Counted from the first letter of the stretch, positions 17,248-27,873 are shown. The stretch is DNA of 48,190 nucleotides from Lentimicrobium sp. L6 (GCF_013166655.1 NZ_JABKCA010000042.1:1-48190), one strand, 5' to 3'. Numbers and translations are program-made. The notes: generated by a model not told the origin, from the letters alone.

Positions 17248-18291
17248 ATGAACGAATACTTAGATGCCTCTGGAGACGGTTTAAATCCTAGAGAACAAGA
17301 AATGGAACAAATGCTGAGGCCTGGTCAATTTGAAACATTTGCTGGCCAAGGCAAAGTAGTGGAGAACCTGAATATTTTTGTGAATGCTGCAAAAAACAGA
17401 AATGAAGCTATGGATCATGTATTATTACATGGCCCGCCAGGCCTTGGAAAAACAACCCTATCTAATATTATAGCTAATGAATTGGGTGTTGGAATAAAAG
17501 TCACCAGCGGCCCTGTATTGGACAAACCAGGTGATTTAGCAGGCTTATTAACCAATCTTGATGAGCGTGATGTTTTATTTATTGATGAAATTCACAGATT
17601 AAGTCCAATAATTGAAGAATATCTATATTCTGCTATGGAAGATTATAGAATAGACATCATGATTGAATCTGGACCAAATGCAAGAACCGTACAGATAGAC
17701 TTAAATCATTTTACTCTAATTGGAGCAACTACTCGTTCTGGCTTATTAACAGCTCCGCTCCGCTCCCGTTTTGGCATCACATCGAGACTACAGTATTATG
17801 ATGCAGTTACATTAGAGAAAATTATTATCCGTTCAGCAGGAATTCTTAATGTTCCCATTACTGAGGAGGCTGCTAATGAAATTGCTCGCAGAAGCAGAGG
17901 GACACCAAGGATAGCTAATTTGTTACTTAGAAGAGTGAGGGATTTTGCAGAAGTAAAAGGAAACGGGTCTATAGATTTAACAATCACTCAATACGCCTTA
18001 AATTCACTCAATGTAGACAAGTATGGGTTGGACGAGATGGACAACAAGATATTGAGTACTATTATAGAGAAGTTCAAGGGAGGTCCTGTTGGCTTAACAA
18101 CCATAGCTACTGCGGTAGGTGAAGATTCTGGAACTATAGAAGAAGTATACGAACCTTTCCTTATTCAAGAAGGATTTATGATGCGTACTCCACGTGGTAG
18201 ACAAGTCACAGATATGGCTTACCGTCATTTAGGCAAATACCCAAACATCAAACAAGAAGACCTTTTCAATCAAAACCTCAAAGGAGAATAG
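17248..18291 (+). CDS. ruvB: Holliday junction branch-migration helicase RuvB (347 aa)
   Basis: RuvB is the AAA+ motor that, with RuvA and RuvC, moves and resolves Holliday junctions. Walker A GPPGLGKT is at 62-69, Walker B with DEIHR at about 110-117, sensor 1 GATTRSGLL and the arginine-finger segment APLRSRFG follow. The C-terminal winged-helix DNA-binding domain contains [15 protein letters not shown]. Full length. The stop codon directly abuts the queG start, so the two are translated from one message. ruvA and ruvC are not in this window. Confidence 0.97.
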   Translation: MNEYLDASGDGLNPREQEMEQMLRPGQFETFAGQGKVVENLNIFVNAAKNRNEAMDHVLLHGPPGLGKTTLSNIIANELGVGIKVTSGPVLDKPGDLAGLLTNLDERDVLFIDEIHRLSPIIEEYLYSAMEDYRIDIMIESGPNARTVQIDLNHFTLIGATTRSGLLTAPLRSRFGITSRLQYYDAVTLEKIIIRSAGILNVPITEEAANEIARRSRGTPRIANLLLRRVRDFAEVKGNGSIDLTITQYALNSLNVDKYGLDEMDNKILSTIIEKFKGGPVGLTTIATAVGEDSGTIEEVYEPFLIQEGFMMRTPRGRQVTDMAYRHLGKYPNIKQEDLFNQNLKGE

Positions 18292-19227
18292 ATGAACAGC
18301 TCCTCTCTATCTGATTTTCTTGCAAATGAATGCCTAAAGGAAGGTTTTTTAGATTATAGCATCTCTAAACCTGAAACTTTAGAAAAGGAGAAAGCGAATT
18401 ATATTCAATGGTTAGAACAGAACTATCATGGAAAGATGTCTTATCTAGCGAACCATATTGATATGAAATTCAACCCGGAATTATTGATGCCAGGTCTAAA
18501 AAGCATCATTACGGTTATCCTCAACTATTTTCCTCAGGAGAAAATGGCCATTTCTGATAATTATAGATTGGCCAAATATGCCTATGGTAAAGATTATCAT
18601 GATATCATTAAAAACAAACTAAATCGAATAGCAGAAAATGCTGTTTCTCAATTTGGCTCAATGAACTATAGAGCCTTTACTGACTCTGCTCCCATTCCAG
18701 ATAGAATTTGGGCTCAAAAAGGAGGATTAGGATGGATTGGAAAAAACACACTTCTTATTAACAAAGAACACGGCTCTTTTTTTTTTATTGGACACTTATT
18801 TATCGATCGGGAATTAGAACCGATTAATAAAACTCACGAGGATTTATGTCTCGAGTGCAATAAATGCCTCAAGGCTTGTCCAACTCAGGCACTTTTTGAA
18901 CCTTACAAAATGGATGCTACAAAATGCTTAAGTTATCAAACTATTGAAAACAAATCTGCTTCTAAAGATATCCCTCCTCAGCAATTCAGGAATACCATTT
19001 ATGGCTGTGACATTTGTCAGGATGTATGCCCATTTAATAAAAACCCAGAACCTCACCAAACCGAATCCTTCAATCCCCATCCTGATTTACTAAAATTAAG
19101 AAAAAAAGACTGGCAAAATTTAAAGGCTATGCATTTTGGTGAAATATTTAGAGGCTCTGCTGTTAAAAGAGCAGGGTATAAAGGTATGATGCAAAATATT
19201 GATTGGTTGCAAAAGCTCTCAGAATAA
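18292..19227 (+). CDS. queG: Epoxyqueuosine reductase QueG (311 aa)
   Basis: QueG is the cobalamin-dependent iron-sulfur enzyme that performs the last step of queuosine synthesis in tRNA. The cobalamin-binding domain has DSAPIPDRIWAQKGGLGWIGKNT. Two [4Fe-4S] clusters are supplied by CLECNKCLKACP and the separated Cys set in YGCDICQDVCPFN. The length matches the shorter QueG type without C-terminal HEAT repeats. Its ATG follows the ruvB stop with no gap. Confidence 0.95.
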   Translation: MNSSSLSDFLANECLKEGFLDYSISKPETLEKEKANYIQWLEQNYHGKMSYLANHIDMKFNPELLMPGLKSIITVILNYFPQEKMAISDNYRLAKYAYGKDYHDIIKNKLNRIAENAVSQFGSMNYRAFTDSAPIPDRIWAQKGGLGWIGKNTLLINKEHGSFFFIGHLFIDRELEPINKTHEDLCLECNKCLKACPTQALFEPYKMDATKCLSYQTIENKSASKDIPPQQFRNTIYGCDICQDVCPFNKNPEPHQTESFNPHPDLLKLRKKDWQNLKAMHFGEIFRGSAVKRAGYKGMMQNIDWLQKLSE

Positions 19228-19320
19228 GGAATTCCACTTCCAACTGGCTTTTATATCAAAATTTCAAAATATTTATAAAACTTTATCAACAGCAGCCCCT
19301 ATGTATAGGCATAAATAACC

Positions 19321-19328
19321 TATATTTG
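19321..19328 (+). promoter_or_regulatory. -7 element of trxA
   Basis: TATATTTG lies 23 bases before the trxA start. A small CCTAT/ATAGG palindrome (19298-19309) sits where the -33 region would be. No clear TTG. Confidence 0.5.
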
Positions 19329-19351
19329 GCGTGGAAAATAAAACATAAGAT

Positions 19352-19669
19352 ATGGCTTTAGAATTAACAGATGCTAACTTTGAAGAGTTAGTAATAAAAT
19401 CGGACAAACCAGTTGTAGTAGACTTCTGGGCAGTATGGTGTGGACCTTGTAGAATGGTTGGACCTATCGTTAATGAATTAGGTGAAGACTATCCTGATAC
19501 ATTAGTTGTTGGAAAAGTTGACGTGGACAACAATCCTGAGACTGCAGCAAAATATGGTATTAGAAATATCCCTACCATTCTTTTCTTTAAGAATGGCGAA
19601 GTTGTTGACAAACAAGTTGGTGCTGTACCTAAGCAAGTATTAGTTGGTAAAATAGAGCCTCTTTTTTAA
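19352..19669 (+). CDS. trxA: Thioredoxin (105 aa)
   Basis: A cytoplasmic disulfide reductant. The classical active site WCGPC is present (Cys30 and Cys33), with the preceding VVVDFWAVWC and the cis-Pro loop IRNIPTILFF, and the typical C-terminal strand after KNGEVVDKQVGA. Length matches standard Trx1. It is a single-gene transcript with its own -7 element and a strong terminator after it. Confidence 0.96.
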   Translation: MALELTDANFEELVIKSDKPVVVDFWAVWCGPCRMVGPIVNELGEDYPDTLVVGKVDVDNNPETAAKYGIRNIPTILFFKNGEVVDKQVGAVPKQVLVGKIEPLF

Positions 19670-19701
19670 GAATCTACAACTAAATATCATAAAATAAATT
19701 T

Positions 19702-19745
19702 AGCTGTCTTTTCTGGAAAAGTAACCAGACAAGACAGCTTTTTTA
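19702..19745 (+). terminator. Terminator of trxA
   Basis: AGCTGTCTT (19702-19710) pairs with AAGACAGCT (19731-19739); inside, TCTGG pairs with CCAGA. Six T follow. Confidence 0.85.
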
Positions 19746-19755
19746 GTCATTATAT

Positions 19756-20688
19756 ATGAGCTTTACTATAGATAGACAACAAATAGAACGATACGGTAAT
19801 CTTGAATTACTTGCCAAACAAGTAGTAGAAGGATTTATCACTGGATTACATAAAAGTCCTTTCCATGGGTTCTCTGTTGAGTTTGCCGAGCACCGTTTGT
19901 ATAATAATGGAGAGTCTGTTAAACATATCGATTGGAAACTATTCGGAAGAACTGATAAACTATTCGTAAAAAGATTTGAGGAGGAAACTAATTTAAGATG
20001 TCAAATTATTTTAGACACATCTTCCTCTATGTTCTACCCTCCTCTTAAAGAGTATTCTTTAAAAAAACAAAATAAGATATCATTCTCCATAATTGCTGCA
20101 GCAGCCATCATTAATATATTGAAAAAACAAAGAGATGCTATAGGTTTGACATGTTTCGACACTCAAATTACTGAACACACAGAAACGAAGTCGAACTCCG
20201 CCCATATTAGCCATCTCTACCAAATCCTTAGCCAGCAGATTAATAATAACTCAGGAGAAAACAAAGAAACAAATGCAGCTGCCATCTTACATCAATTAGC
20301 TGCAACGCTTCACAAGAGGAGTCTTATCATTCTATTTAGTGATATATTCGAGAATATGCTAGAGATGGATGATTTCTTTGATTCTTTGAGACACTTAAAG
20401 CATAACAAACATGAAATCATTATTTTCCATACTCATGATAAAGAAACCGAACTCCATTTCAATTTCAATTCTCAACCTAAAAGATTTATAGATCTTGAAA
20501 CTGGTGAGGTTATCAAACTCCAAGCCAATGAAATTAAAGAGGCTTATCAAGCAACGATGAATAGGTTTGAAAATCAGCTCAAACTAAAATGTACACAATA
20601 CTCAATCGATCTAGTTTCTGCTGATATTCAAAAAGGCTTCAATCAGATTCTTTTTCCTTTTTTAAGCAAACGAAAAAAAATGTATTAG
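19756..20688 (+). CDS. DUF58-domain protein with MIDAS-like motif (310 aa)
   Basis: The DUF58 signature is clear: NNGESVKHIDWKLFGRTDKL followed by FVKRFEEE (residues 51-77). A von Willebrand-like metal site D-T-S-S-S follows at 87-91. There is no signal peptide or membrane helix, so it is probably cytoplasmic. Homologues usually sit beside a MoxR-type AAA ATPase and Bat/vWA membrane proteins, with which they may act as chaperone-like complexes. Here none of those partners is adjacent: the upstream gene is trxA and the downstream gene is convergent. The function is therefore not assigned. Confidence 0.85.
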   Translation: MSFTIDRQQIERYGNLELLAKQVVEGFITGLHKSPFHGFSVEFAEHRLYNNGESVKHIDWKLFGRTDKLFVKRFEEETNLRCQIILDTSSSMFYPPLKEYSLKKQNKISFSIIAAAAIINILKKQRDAIGLTCFDTQITEHTETKSNSAHISHLYQILSQQINNNSGENKETNAAAILHQLAATLHKRSLIILFSDIFENMLEMDDFFDSLRHLKHNKHEIIIFHTHDKETELHFNFNSQPKRFIDLETGEVIKLQANEIKEAYQATMNRFENQLKLKCTQYSIDLVSADIQKGFNQILFPFLSKRKKMY

Positions 20689-20709
20689 GTTAATAAGATA
20701 AAACCAAAA

Positions 20710-20744
20710 GACAAGACAAGACAAGACAAGACAAGACAAGACAA
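20710..20744. repeat. Perfect pentanucleotide repeat, (GACAA)x7
   Basis: Seven uninterrupted GACAA units between the DUF58 stop and the terminator stem. It is intergenic, so it should not alter any reading frame. Confidence 0.95.
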
Positions 20745-20774
20745 AAAAAGCAGGCATAGTAGCCTGCTTTTTTT
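20743..20774. terminator. Bidirectional terminator between the DUF58 gene and the giant secreted-protein gene
   Basis: GCAGGC (20750-20755) / GCCTGC (20762-20767), flanked by A7 and T7. It lies one base beyond the stop of the minus-strand gene. Confidence 0.85.
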
Positions 20775-20775
20775 G

Positions 20776-23700
20776 CTATCTAACCAGCATCACTGTTCCT
20801 ACTTCACTTCCTTTCTTACCCGGAGCAGAAGTTCCTTGTCCTTGATAATCTATTCGCCAAACATAATTTCCAGCTGGACAAGCTTCGCCATCTACGTCAC
20901 CATCCCAACCTTCATGGATATCATAAGTTTCGAATAACATCTTACCTAATCTATCAAATATCATCATATGGAATTCCACACTAGGATCTGATGTAATAGG
21001 TTTAAATCTCTCGTTTAATCCATCAGCATTTGGTGTGAAAGCTGTTGGCATAAACATTCTACCATTACAAAGAGATACATAGCCCGTATCACTAACCTCA
21101 CAACCTGGATTACCTACAATCACAGAGTAGTTTCCAGTTTCATAAACTGTAATAGCACGAGTTCTAAATCCATTATTCCAAATATAATATTCAGAGCCAT
21201 CTCCTCCTCCTGCATCTAACTGAACAGGCTCACAAGAATACATAAATAAAGAATCTCCCAAATCAACCAAAGGCGTTGCATAAACATCAATAGTAAAGCT
21301 AACAGAATCTAAACAACCTTCACTACTTGTACCAATAATATAATAATCAGTAGTAACATCAGGGCTAAAAACCATTGGATTACCTTCTTCAATTGGTTCA
21401 TCAGAATCAATGGGCTTCCATATATATTCTTCAGCACCTTCTCCTGTTAGAGTGATAATTGAATCCCGACAAATTGCAGTAAGCAATGGATTATACGTCA
21501 AGAACGGAATTGGATGATGATATAATTCTATTGAATCAATCGCATCCTCACAATTAGCTTGCCCATATGCTTTTAGTATTAAGAAAACTCTAGTGGTATC
21601 ATGATTGATTAAACCCGGATCATAATAAGTTGGGTACATAATATTAGCTGTATCAAAATATCCAGTTAAACTAGTAGTAGACCATTGTAATGAATCATAA
21701 TAATTAGCTACAACAAGCTCTGGAGTATACTCTTGACCTGAACAAATGGTATCACCATCAGTAAGATACACTTCAGGAAGAGGAACAACATTCACTTGAA
21801 TGACAACACTGTCTGAATGACCACAGAAATTAGTCCAATGTGCAGCATAAATGGTAGTGTCTATTGGTTGCACAACAGTTAAACTTTCTCCATGACCTAT
21901 ATATGTTTCATCTGAACCATCAATAATAAACCAGTTCAGTCGTTCTCCAAATCCACCACTACCAGATAACGTGATGCTATCATAAGAAGTGATACAAAAA
22001 TCATTAACATTCACAATTACGGTTGTTGGTGGTTCAGCATATTCAATATAATGAACAGTCACCATTAATGGATCACCAGAACCTCCTCCAGTACCACCAT
22101 TGCCTATTCCAGAGCCAGAAGGTGCACAGTCATTAATCCAGAATGCAAAGTAATTTGTAGTACTTGTAGGAAGAGCTACATTTATAGAACTTCCAACTCC
22201 AACTACATTATCAGGGGATACTTCATCAACATACCACTCAATATAGTCTCCATAACCTCCCCCATCACCATAAGCAATCAATTGAATAGAATCATAATCA
22301 CATTCAGGACATATTGAATCAGGAACAGCTACTAAGCTGTCTAATAAATTAGGTAAATAGTCAACAAGCAGTTCTACAGGAACAGACTGATCCTCACCGC
22401 AATTATTAATTACATCAACAGTATAACTACCTTCATCTCCTCTAATAATTGGGTCGAAAGGAAGAATATTATTCTCTTCAGATGGAACAATAAAACCATT
22501 TTTATACCATACATAATTTAATGAATCACCTTCCGCCAAAACTTCGAACTGGAAGAAAGTACCCTCACAAACAGTAGCTCCATATGGGTTATTTAAGATA
22601 TGAGGAGGCTCGTTAATGTTTAATATAGCATAATCTGAAGTAATCTCTCCGCAAGTATCAGCTATTACACAGTAATACTGTCCTTCATCAGGGAAATCAA
22701 TATTTGCAATTACCAGAGTTGATTCTGTTCCAATTACTGTTGGATTAGTATCTTTATACCAAGTATATGTAACAAATTCAGTAGAAATAGTTTCAACAGA
22801 GAAAGAAACTGTTTCCAATAAACAAGAACTTACATGTTGTGGATGCTCCGTAATTTCTAAATTTTCTAATGCTCTAAGATTAATGGTATCACTATAAGTA
22901 GTAGTACATTCATTAAATACCTTCACATAGTAATCAGCTGTTTCCAAAACCGGTTCAATAGCCAAAATACTGTCATTAAGAAAAGGTGCACCCTGACTAT
23001 TGCCATCTCTGAACCATTGATATAATAATGGACTCTCACCAGTAACATGAACTATCAATTCAGCATTTGTTCCAATACAGAATGCAGTATCATTTAGTAA
23101 AGGCTCTACAAACCTTGGGTTTTCTTTCATACTAACCACAATTACCTCTGAAGACACAGTATCACAATCAGAATGAATATTGCAATAATAATCTCCTAAA
23201 ACAGGTTCAAGAACAGCATCTATAAATAAGGTATCATTAGATTCTCCAGCTATTGCAACACCCTCATAGAACCACTGATAAGTAAATGGTTCAATACCAT
23301 CTGCAATAACAAATAAGAATGCTTCTTCACCTTCACAAACATTAACCTCATCAGTTTGAAGACTAATAGAAGTTTGATCATTGATATCTAATAAAACCTG
23401 AGTTAAGAAAGAGGCTCCACAAGCATTCACCCATTGTGCACGGTAAACATTATCATTAGCAGGAATGTCAGTCTCATAAATAAATGTATCCACCGTGATT
23501 TCAAATGGTTCAGAATCTATGCCTTTGAACCAGTAAATACTATCACCAGAACCACCATAAGCAGTTAGTCGCAATGAATCGTATTGATTAATACAAATAC
23601 CATTATCTTCAAACTCTAGATAATCTATAGCTTCAGGGTCTTCAGACACTGTAATAACTATAGAGTCACAAGCACTCACTCCACAAGAATTCTCCCATCG

Positions 23701-26700
23701 AGCATAGAAGGTTGTTGTTCCAGCAGGAACCTCAATACTAAGTGTCGTGTCTACAGTTATAGCATATTCTTGACCTTCACATGAACCAGTAAACCAATGA
23801 ATGCTATCACCCACTCCACCATGAACAGTAAATTCAAGATAAGTAGGATAATTATAGCATACATTATAAACATCACTGACAATACTATCCATTACTTGAA
23901 GCTGAGAATACATCTCTAGAGCCACTGTATCAGTTGATATTCCATCATAACATTCATTGCTCACTAAGCAATAATAATGGTAAAGCGTATCTATTACTGT
24001 TACTGGTGTAATTTCCAAATCTGGACTACTTTGTCCTGATATCACACTAGAAACTCCAGCTCCATCAATTTTATACCACTGATAAGCGACAGGTAATGTT
24101 CCTTCAGCTTCAGTATTGAATTGAGCTGTTCCATTTAAGCAAACAATTTGATCGATGGGTTGAGTAGTAATATAAGGTATAGTATCTACTTCAACATGAA
24201 CGGTAACTGATGTATCAGAACTACAACCATTAGAAACTATACAATAATAGTTGCCCGTATTTAAGAAGCTCGCTGGATTAATAATAAAAATAGAATCATT
24301 GTCAGAAGTGGGTACACCTTTGAAATTCCACTGGTATTGTAATATTGGAGAACCTTGAGCTTCCACAAAGAAAGACAAACTATCACCTTCGCAAATAGTA
24401 TCAAAAACAATAGGTTGCGTAATAATTTCTGGAACCATATTCACTGTTAAAAATGCGGAGTCAGAAGCCAGCGTATCACAGGCATGATAAACTTTGCAAT
24501 AATAATATCCGCTATCAGCAGGAGTAACATCATAAACAATTAATGTATCATTTGTTGCGCTAGCAAGAGCAATATCATTTTGGAACCATTGATAGCTTGA
24601 ACTTGTCAATGCTTCAGTTTGGTCTGTTTTTATAAAGAACATCACAGAATCAATTCCTTCACATACACTTTTGTTCTGTGGATGTCTAGTGATGGTAATT
24701 TCACCATCCACATAAATAGTGAATGTTTTACATTCCGAGTAAGATTCATCAGGGCCACAATAAACTTCATACCTTACAGAATACATAGTAGTTTCCGTGG
24801 GTATTTGACCAAGTGCAAATAAATCAAGAGTATCGCCTGCCACTATAAACTCGGCGGCTGGATTAGTACAAATATCACCTTTATACCAAACCAATGAATC
24901 ACCATAACCACCTTCTGCTTTCACAAATAATTCATCATTATAATTATAACATATAGTGTCGAGACTAAGAATAGTTGTATCAGGAATAATGGGATCTTCT
25001 TTGATGATGATGGTTAGAGAGTCACAGTTACTCACTCCACAAGGAGTTTCCCATCTGGCATAAAAGGTGGTCGTTTCACTTGGAGCACCAATTTCTAAAG
25101 TAGTATCAGCTGTAACTGTAAATAAATCTCCATCGCAGGCACCAGAGAACCAACGAATAGAATCACCAAGACCACCATATACTGTAAGTTCTATGTAAGT
25201 AGGATAATTTAAACACAAATTATTGGTATCACTTACAATGCTATCCATTTTAACAACTTGTTTATACATGGACAAACTCACGGTATCACTACTTGGGCCA
25301 TCTGAACATTCATTACTCAACATACAGTAATAACTAAATGCGGTATCCGCTGCCAAAACAGGGGAAACACTAAAAGTAGATCCTGTTTCTCCAGGTAAGA
25401 CAACAGAAACATCTGCATCGTCTATTTTATACCATTGGTAATTGATTGGTAAAGTTCCATTTGCTATTACCTCAAACACAGCATCTGCATTCAAACAAAC
25501 AATTTGATCGAGGGGTTGTGTGACCACAAATGGGATGGTATCTACTTCAATATTAACTTTAGCAGAGGTATCACTACCACAACCATTAGTGGTGATACAA
25601 TAATATTCTCCTGTATTTGCAAAAGAAGCAGGATTAATGGTTAAGAAAGTATCTATAGCCGAAATAGCCACATTATTAAAATACCATTGGTTTTGAATAA
25701 CAGGAGTTCCTTCCACTTGAAGATGCATAGTCAAGCTATCCCCTTCACAAATCGTATCTAAAACACTAGGTTCTAAAATAATATTAGGAAGCAAGTTAAC
25801 AGTTAACTTGGCACTATCAGAAACTAAAGTATCACATGAATTATAAATCTTGCACTTATAGTATCCATCATCTGCAGGTGTAATTCCTCCAGTTAACCAA
25901 AGGGTATCTGAGGTAGCGCCACTAAGTGCATTATTTCCAAAATACCATTGATAAAATAAATCTGTTAAAGATTCTCCTGAATCTATATCTACACTGAAGA
26001 AAACAGATTCTGTTCCTTCACAAACTGTTTTGTTTTGAGGATTAGGAGTGATAAAAAACTCACCATTCACATATACATCAACTAACAAACAAGAAGAACT
26101 AAAGTCACTACCTCCACAATAAGACTCCCATCGAGCAGAGTATGTAGTTGTTTGAGTAGGTATTTTTCCAAGTGTAAAAAGGTCGATTCTCATTCCTGTA
26201 TCTAACCTTTCAGCATTTGGGTTAGTACAAATATCACCAATATACCAAACTAAAGAATCACCAGCTCCTCCCTCAACAGAAAGGAATAGAGAATCGCTAA
26301 AGCTTAAACAGATCGTATCGAGAGAAGTAGTTATAGTGGTTGGTTCAACAGCTATTTCTTTTATCATAACACTATCAAAAACACAATCTGTAACTCCACA
26401 TTGATTCTCCCATCTGGCATAGTATTTTGTTTCAGCCAATGGATCAGGAGCAGCTACAATTAAATCGTTATTTACAGGATAACCTGTGCCTAGTAAAATT
26501 CCCCCACAAGCTTCGGTATACCATCTCAAAGTATCAGTATTAACACCATTATTATTGGCCGATAAGGTTATATCGAAATTATTATCAGGACATAACATAT
26601 CTGGAGTCACACTCAAGCCTGTAGGAGAATTTACAGGAATAGCTGTCACATTTAATAGTGCAGCATCAGATGTTGCTGTTCCACATGCATTTGTGATTTC

Positions 26701-27873
26701 ACATATATATGAACCATTATCTGCTGTAGTTACACCAATGATAGACAAAATATTACTATTTCCGCCAACTGGGCTACCATTCCTTGTCCATTCATAAGTT
26801 TCAGTACTTGGATTTCCAATCTCAACTGTCAGTGTAATATCATAGGCTTCACAGACATCCAAACCCACTGGATGGACCGTAATTTGAGGAATCGCACATG
26901 GATCCCATTGAAAAAAATCTTTATAATCATTTCCCCCAAAACCGGTGCCCACATATACTTTATTTCCTACAGCAGATGCAACAGCCAGCTCTCTAGCATT
27001 GCCAGTAAAATCTGTTTTCTGATCCCAATTAGTTCCATCGAAACTCCAAAAGTCTGTAAGGTATGTCCCATTATTTCCTAATCCTACATATCCAGTGGTT
27101 CCATTACTACAACCAATAGCTCCACCTCTTATTCCACCTGGGAAATCAGCCAATGGAGTCCAAATATCAGTATTGGTATTATAGGAATAGAAATCTTGGC
27201 TATATGCCCCCACTCCAATATCACCCGTTCCATAATAAGCCATGGTACCAATTGTAAATGCAACTGCTTTAATCCTTGCCGTGCCCGGAAAGGCAGCCCT
27301 ACTAGTCCAAGTATTATTATTGAAATTATACTTCCAAAGATCATTTCTAAAAGAACCATCATCACCTCCAACAACAAACCCACTTGTTCCAATAGAGAAT
27401 GCAGAAGCATAAGATCTAGCTCCTCCTGAGAAAGCAGCAATAGCTGACCATGAATTTGACAATGCATTATATTTGAAAACTGTATTTGTTCTCGAACCAC
27501 CGGCCACTTCACCCGTACCAACAATAGCTTGATTATTCACTACCATTGCGAAAGCACCAATTCTTCCAACACCAGCAAAATTAGCTTTCTGCGTCCATGC
27601 TTCAGTAACAGTATCATATTGCCATAAATCCTGATGATAAGTTGATCCCGCCTTACCAAGTGCAATGTATACCTTACCATTAATTGTAAAGCTTACCGCT
27701 CCAGTTCTTTTCAAGCTCGGTGAACCATCACCTAAATCGGCTTTTGGAATCCATAAATCGTTTTGTGAAGTAGCTGAGAAAGCGAAGAATAGCCCTAGTA
27801 AAACTATCCAAAGTCGATAACCTATTGGGTTTATTGACTTTTTTAGAAATGAAAATAGTAACATATTTTTCAT
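20776..27873 (-). CDS. Giant secreted Kelch/Ig-like protein with gliding-motility-type C-terminal domain (2365 aa)
   Basis: A signal peptide ends near residue 37 (FAFSATSQ). Residues about 45-322 form a Kelch-type beta-propeller with recurring G-x-x-Y and W segments (for example SNSWSAIAAF, NNTWTSRAAF). Then come about eleven Ig-like modules (ADNGSYICEI, ADDGYYKCKI and similar, each with a Cys pair) mixed with about eight modules of a second type with GGxGDSxxW and ARWExxCG. A C-terminal domain (about 2275-2365, FMPTAFTPNADGLNERF to VGTVMLVR) matches the gliding-motility-associated C-terminal family used for type IX secretion. A cell-surface or adhesive role is inferred. A 453-residue block is tandemly duplicated (517-969 and 970-1422). 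It starts 13 bases after a DUF4907 gene. Confidence 0.9.
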   Translation of the reverse strand: MKNMLLFSFLKKSINPIGYRLWIVLLGLFFAFSATSQNDLWIPKADLGDGSPSLKRTGAVSFTINGKVYIALGKAGSTYHQDLWQYDTVTEAWTQKANFAGVGRIGAFAMVVNNQAIVGTGEVAGGSRTNTVFKYNALSNSWSAIAAFSGGARSYASAFSIGTSGFVVGGDDGSFRNDLWKYNFNNNTWTSRAAFPGTARIKAVAFTIGTMAYYGTGDIGVGAYSQDFYSYNTNTDIWTPLADFPGGIRGGAIGCSNGTTGYVGLGNNGTYLTDFWSFDGTNWDQKTDFTGNARELAVASAVGNKVYVGTGFGGNDYKDFFQWDPCAIPQITVHPVGLDVCEAYDITLTVEIGNPSTETYEWTRNGSPVGGNSNILSIIGVTTADNGSYICEITNACGTATSDAALLNVTAIPVNSPTGLSVTPDMLCPDNNFDITLSANNNGVNTDTLRWYTEACGGILLGTGYPVNNDLIVAAPDPLAETKYYARWENQCGVTDCVFDSVMIKEIAVEPTTITTSLDTICLSFSDSLFLSVEGGAGDSLVWYIGDICTNPNAERLDTGMRIDLFTLGKIPTQTTTYSARWESYCGGSDFSSSCLLVDVYVNGEFFITPNPQNKTVCEGTESVFFSVDIDSGESLTDLFYQWYFGNNALSGATSDTLWLTGGITPADDGYYKCKIYNSCDTLVSDSAKLTVNLLPNIILEPSVLDTICEGDSLTMHLQVEGTPVIQNQWYFNNVAISAIDTFLTINPASFANTGEYYCITTNGCGSDTSAKVNIEVDTIPFVVTQPLDQIVCLNADAVFEVIANGTLPINYQWYKIDDADVSVVLPGETGSTFSVSPVLAADTAFSYYCMLSNECSDGPSSDTVSLSMYKQVVKMDSIVSDTNNLCLNYPTYIELTVYGGLGDSIRWFSGACDGDLFTVTADTTLEIGAPSETTTFYARWETPCGVSNCDSLTIIIKEDPIIPDTTILSLDTICYNYNDELFVKAEGGYGDSLVWYKGDICTNPAAEFIVAGDTLDLFALGQIPTETTMYSVRYEVYCGPDESYSECKTFTIYVDGEITITRHPQNKSVCEGIDSVMFFIKTDQTEALTSSSYQWFQNDIALASATNDTLIVYDVTPADSGYYYCKVYHACDTLASDSAFLTVNMVPEIITQPIVFDTICEGDSLSFFVEAQGSPILQYQWNFKGVPTSDNDSIFIINPASFLNTGNYYCIVSNGCSSDTSVTVHVEVDTIPYITTQPIDQIVCLNGTAQFNTEAEGTLPVAYQWYKIDGAGVSSVISGQSSPDLEITPVTVIDTLYHYYCLVSNECYDGISTDTVALEMYSQLQVMDSIVSDVYNVCYNYPTYLEFTVHGGVGDSIHWFTGSCEGQEYAITVDTTLSIEVPAGTTTFYARWENSCGVSACDSIVITVSEDPEAIDYLEFEDNGICINQYDSLRLTAYGGSGDSIYWFKGIDSEPFEITVDTFIYETDIPANDNVYRAQWVNACGASFLTQVLLDINDQTSISLQTDEVNVCEGEEAFLFVIADGIEPFTYQWFYEGVAIAGESNDTLFIDAVLEPVLGDYYCNIHSDCDTVSSEVIVVSMKENPRFVEPLLNDTAFCIGTNAELIVHVTGESPLLYQWFRDGNSQGAPFLNDSILAIEPVLETADYYVKVFNECTTTYSDTINLRALENLEITEHPQHVSSCLLETVSFSVETISTEFVTYTWYKDTNPTVIGTESTLVIANIDFPDEGQYYCVIADTCGEITSDYAILNINEPPHILNNPYGATVCEGTFFQFEVLAEGDSLNYVWYKNGFIVPSEENNILPFDPIIRGDEGSYTVDVINNCGEDQSVPVELLVDYLPNLLDSLVAVPDSICPECDYDSIQLIAYGDGGGYGDYIEWYVDEVSPDNVVGVGSSINVALPTSTTNYFAFWINDCAPSGSGIGNGGTGGGSGDPLMVTVHYIEYAEPPTTVIVNVNDFCITSYDSITLSGSGGFGERLNWFIIDGSDETYIGHGESLTVVQPIDTTIYAAHWTNFCGHSDSVVIQVNVVPLPEVYLTDGDTICSGQEYTPELVVANYYDSLQWSTTSLTGYFDTANIMYPTYYDPGLINHDTTRVFLILKAYGQANCEDAIDSIELYHHPIPFLTYNPLLTAICRDSIITLTGEGAEEYIWKPIDSDEPIEEGNPMVFSPDVTTDYYIIGTSSEGCLDSVSFTIDVYATPLVDLGDSLFMYSCEPVQLDAGGGDGSEYYIWNNGFRTRAITVYETGNYSVIVGNPGCEVSDTGYVSLCNGRMFMPTAFTPNADGLNERFKPITSDPSVEFHMMIFDRLGKMLFETYDIHEGWDGDVDGEACPAGNYVWRIDYQGQGTSAPGKKGSEVGTVMLVR

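Noticed and set aside
20710-20744. Phase-variation switch
   Set aside because: The repeat is outside both genes and beyond both stop codons, so changes in unit number cannot switch a reading frame.
27129-27524. 131-aa ORF on the same strand as, and inside, the giant secreted-protein gene
   Set aside because: It is another frame of the repetitive Kelch region, rich in Ile/Leu from codon bias. The main frame is clearly the coding one.
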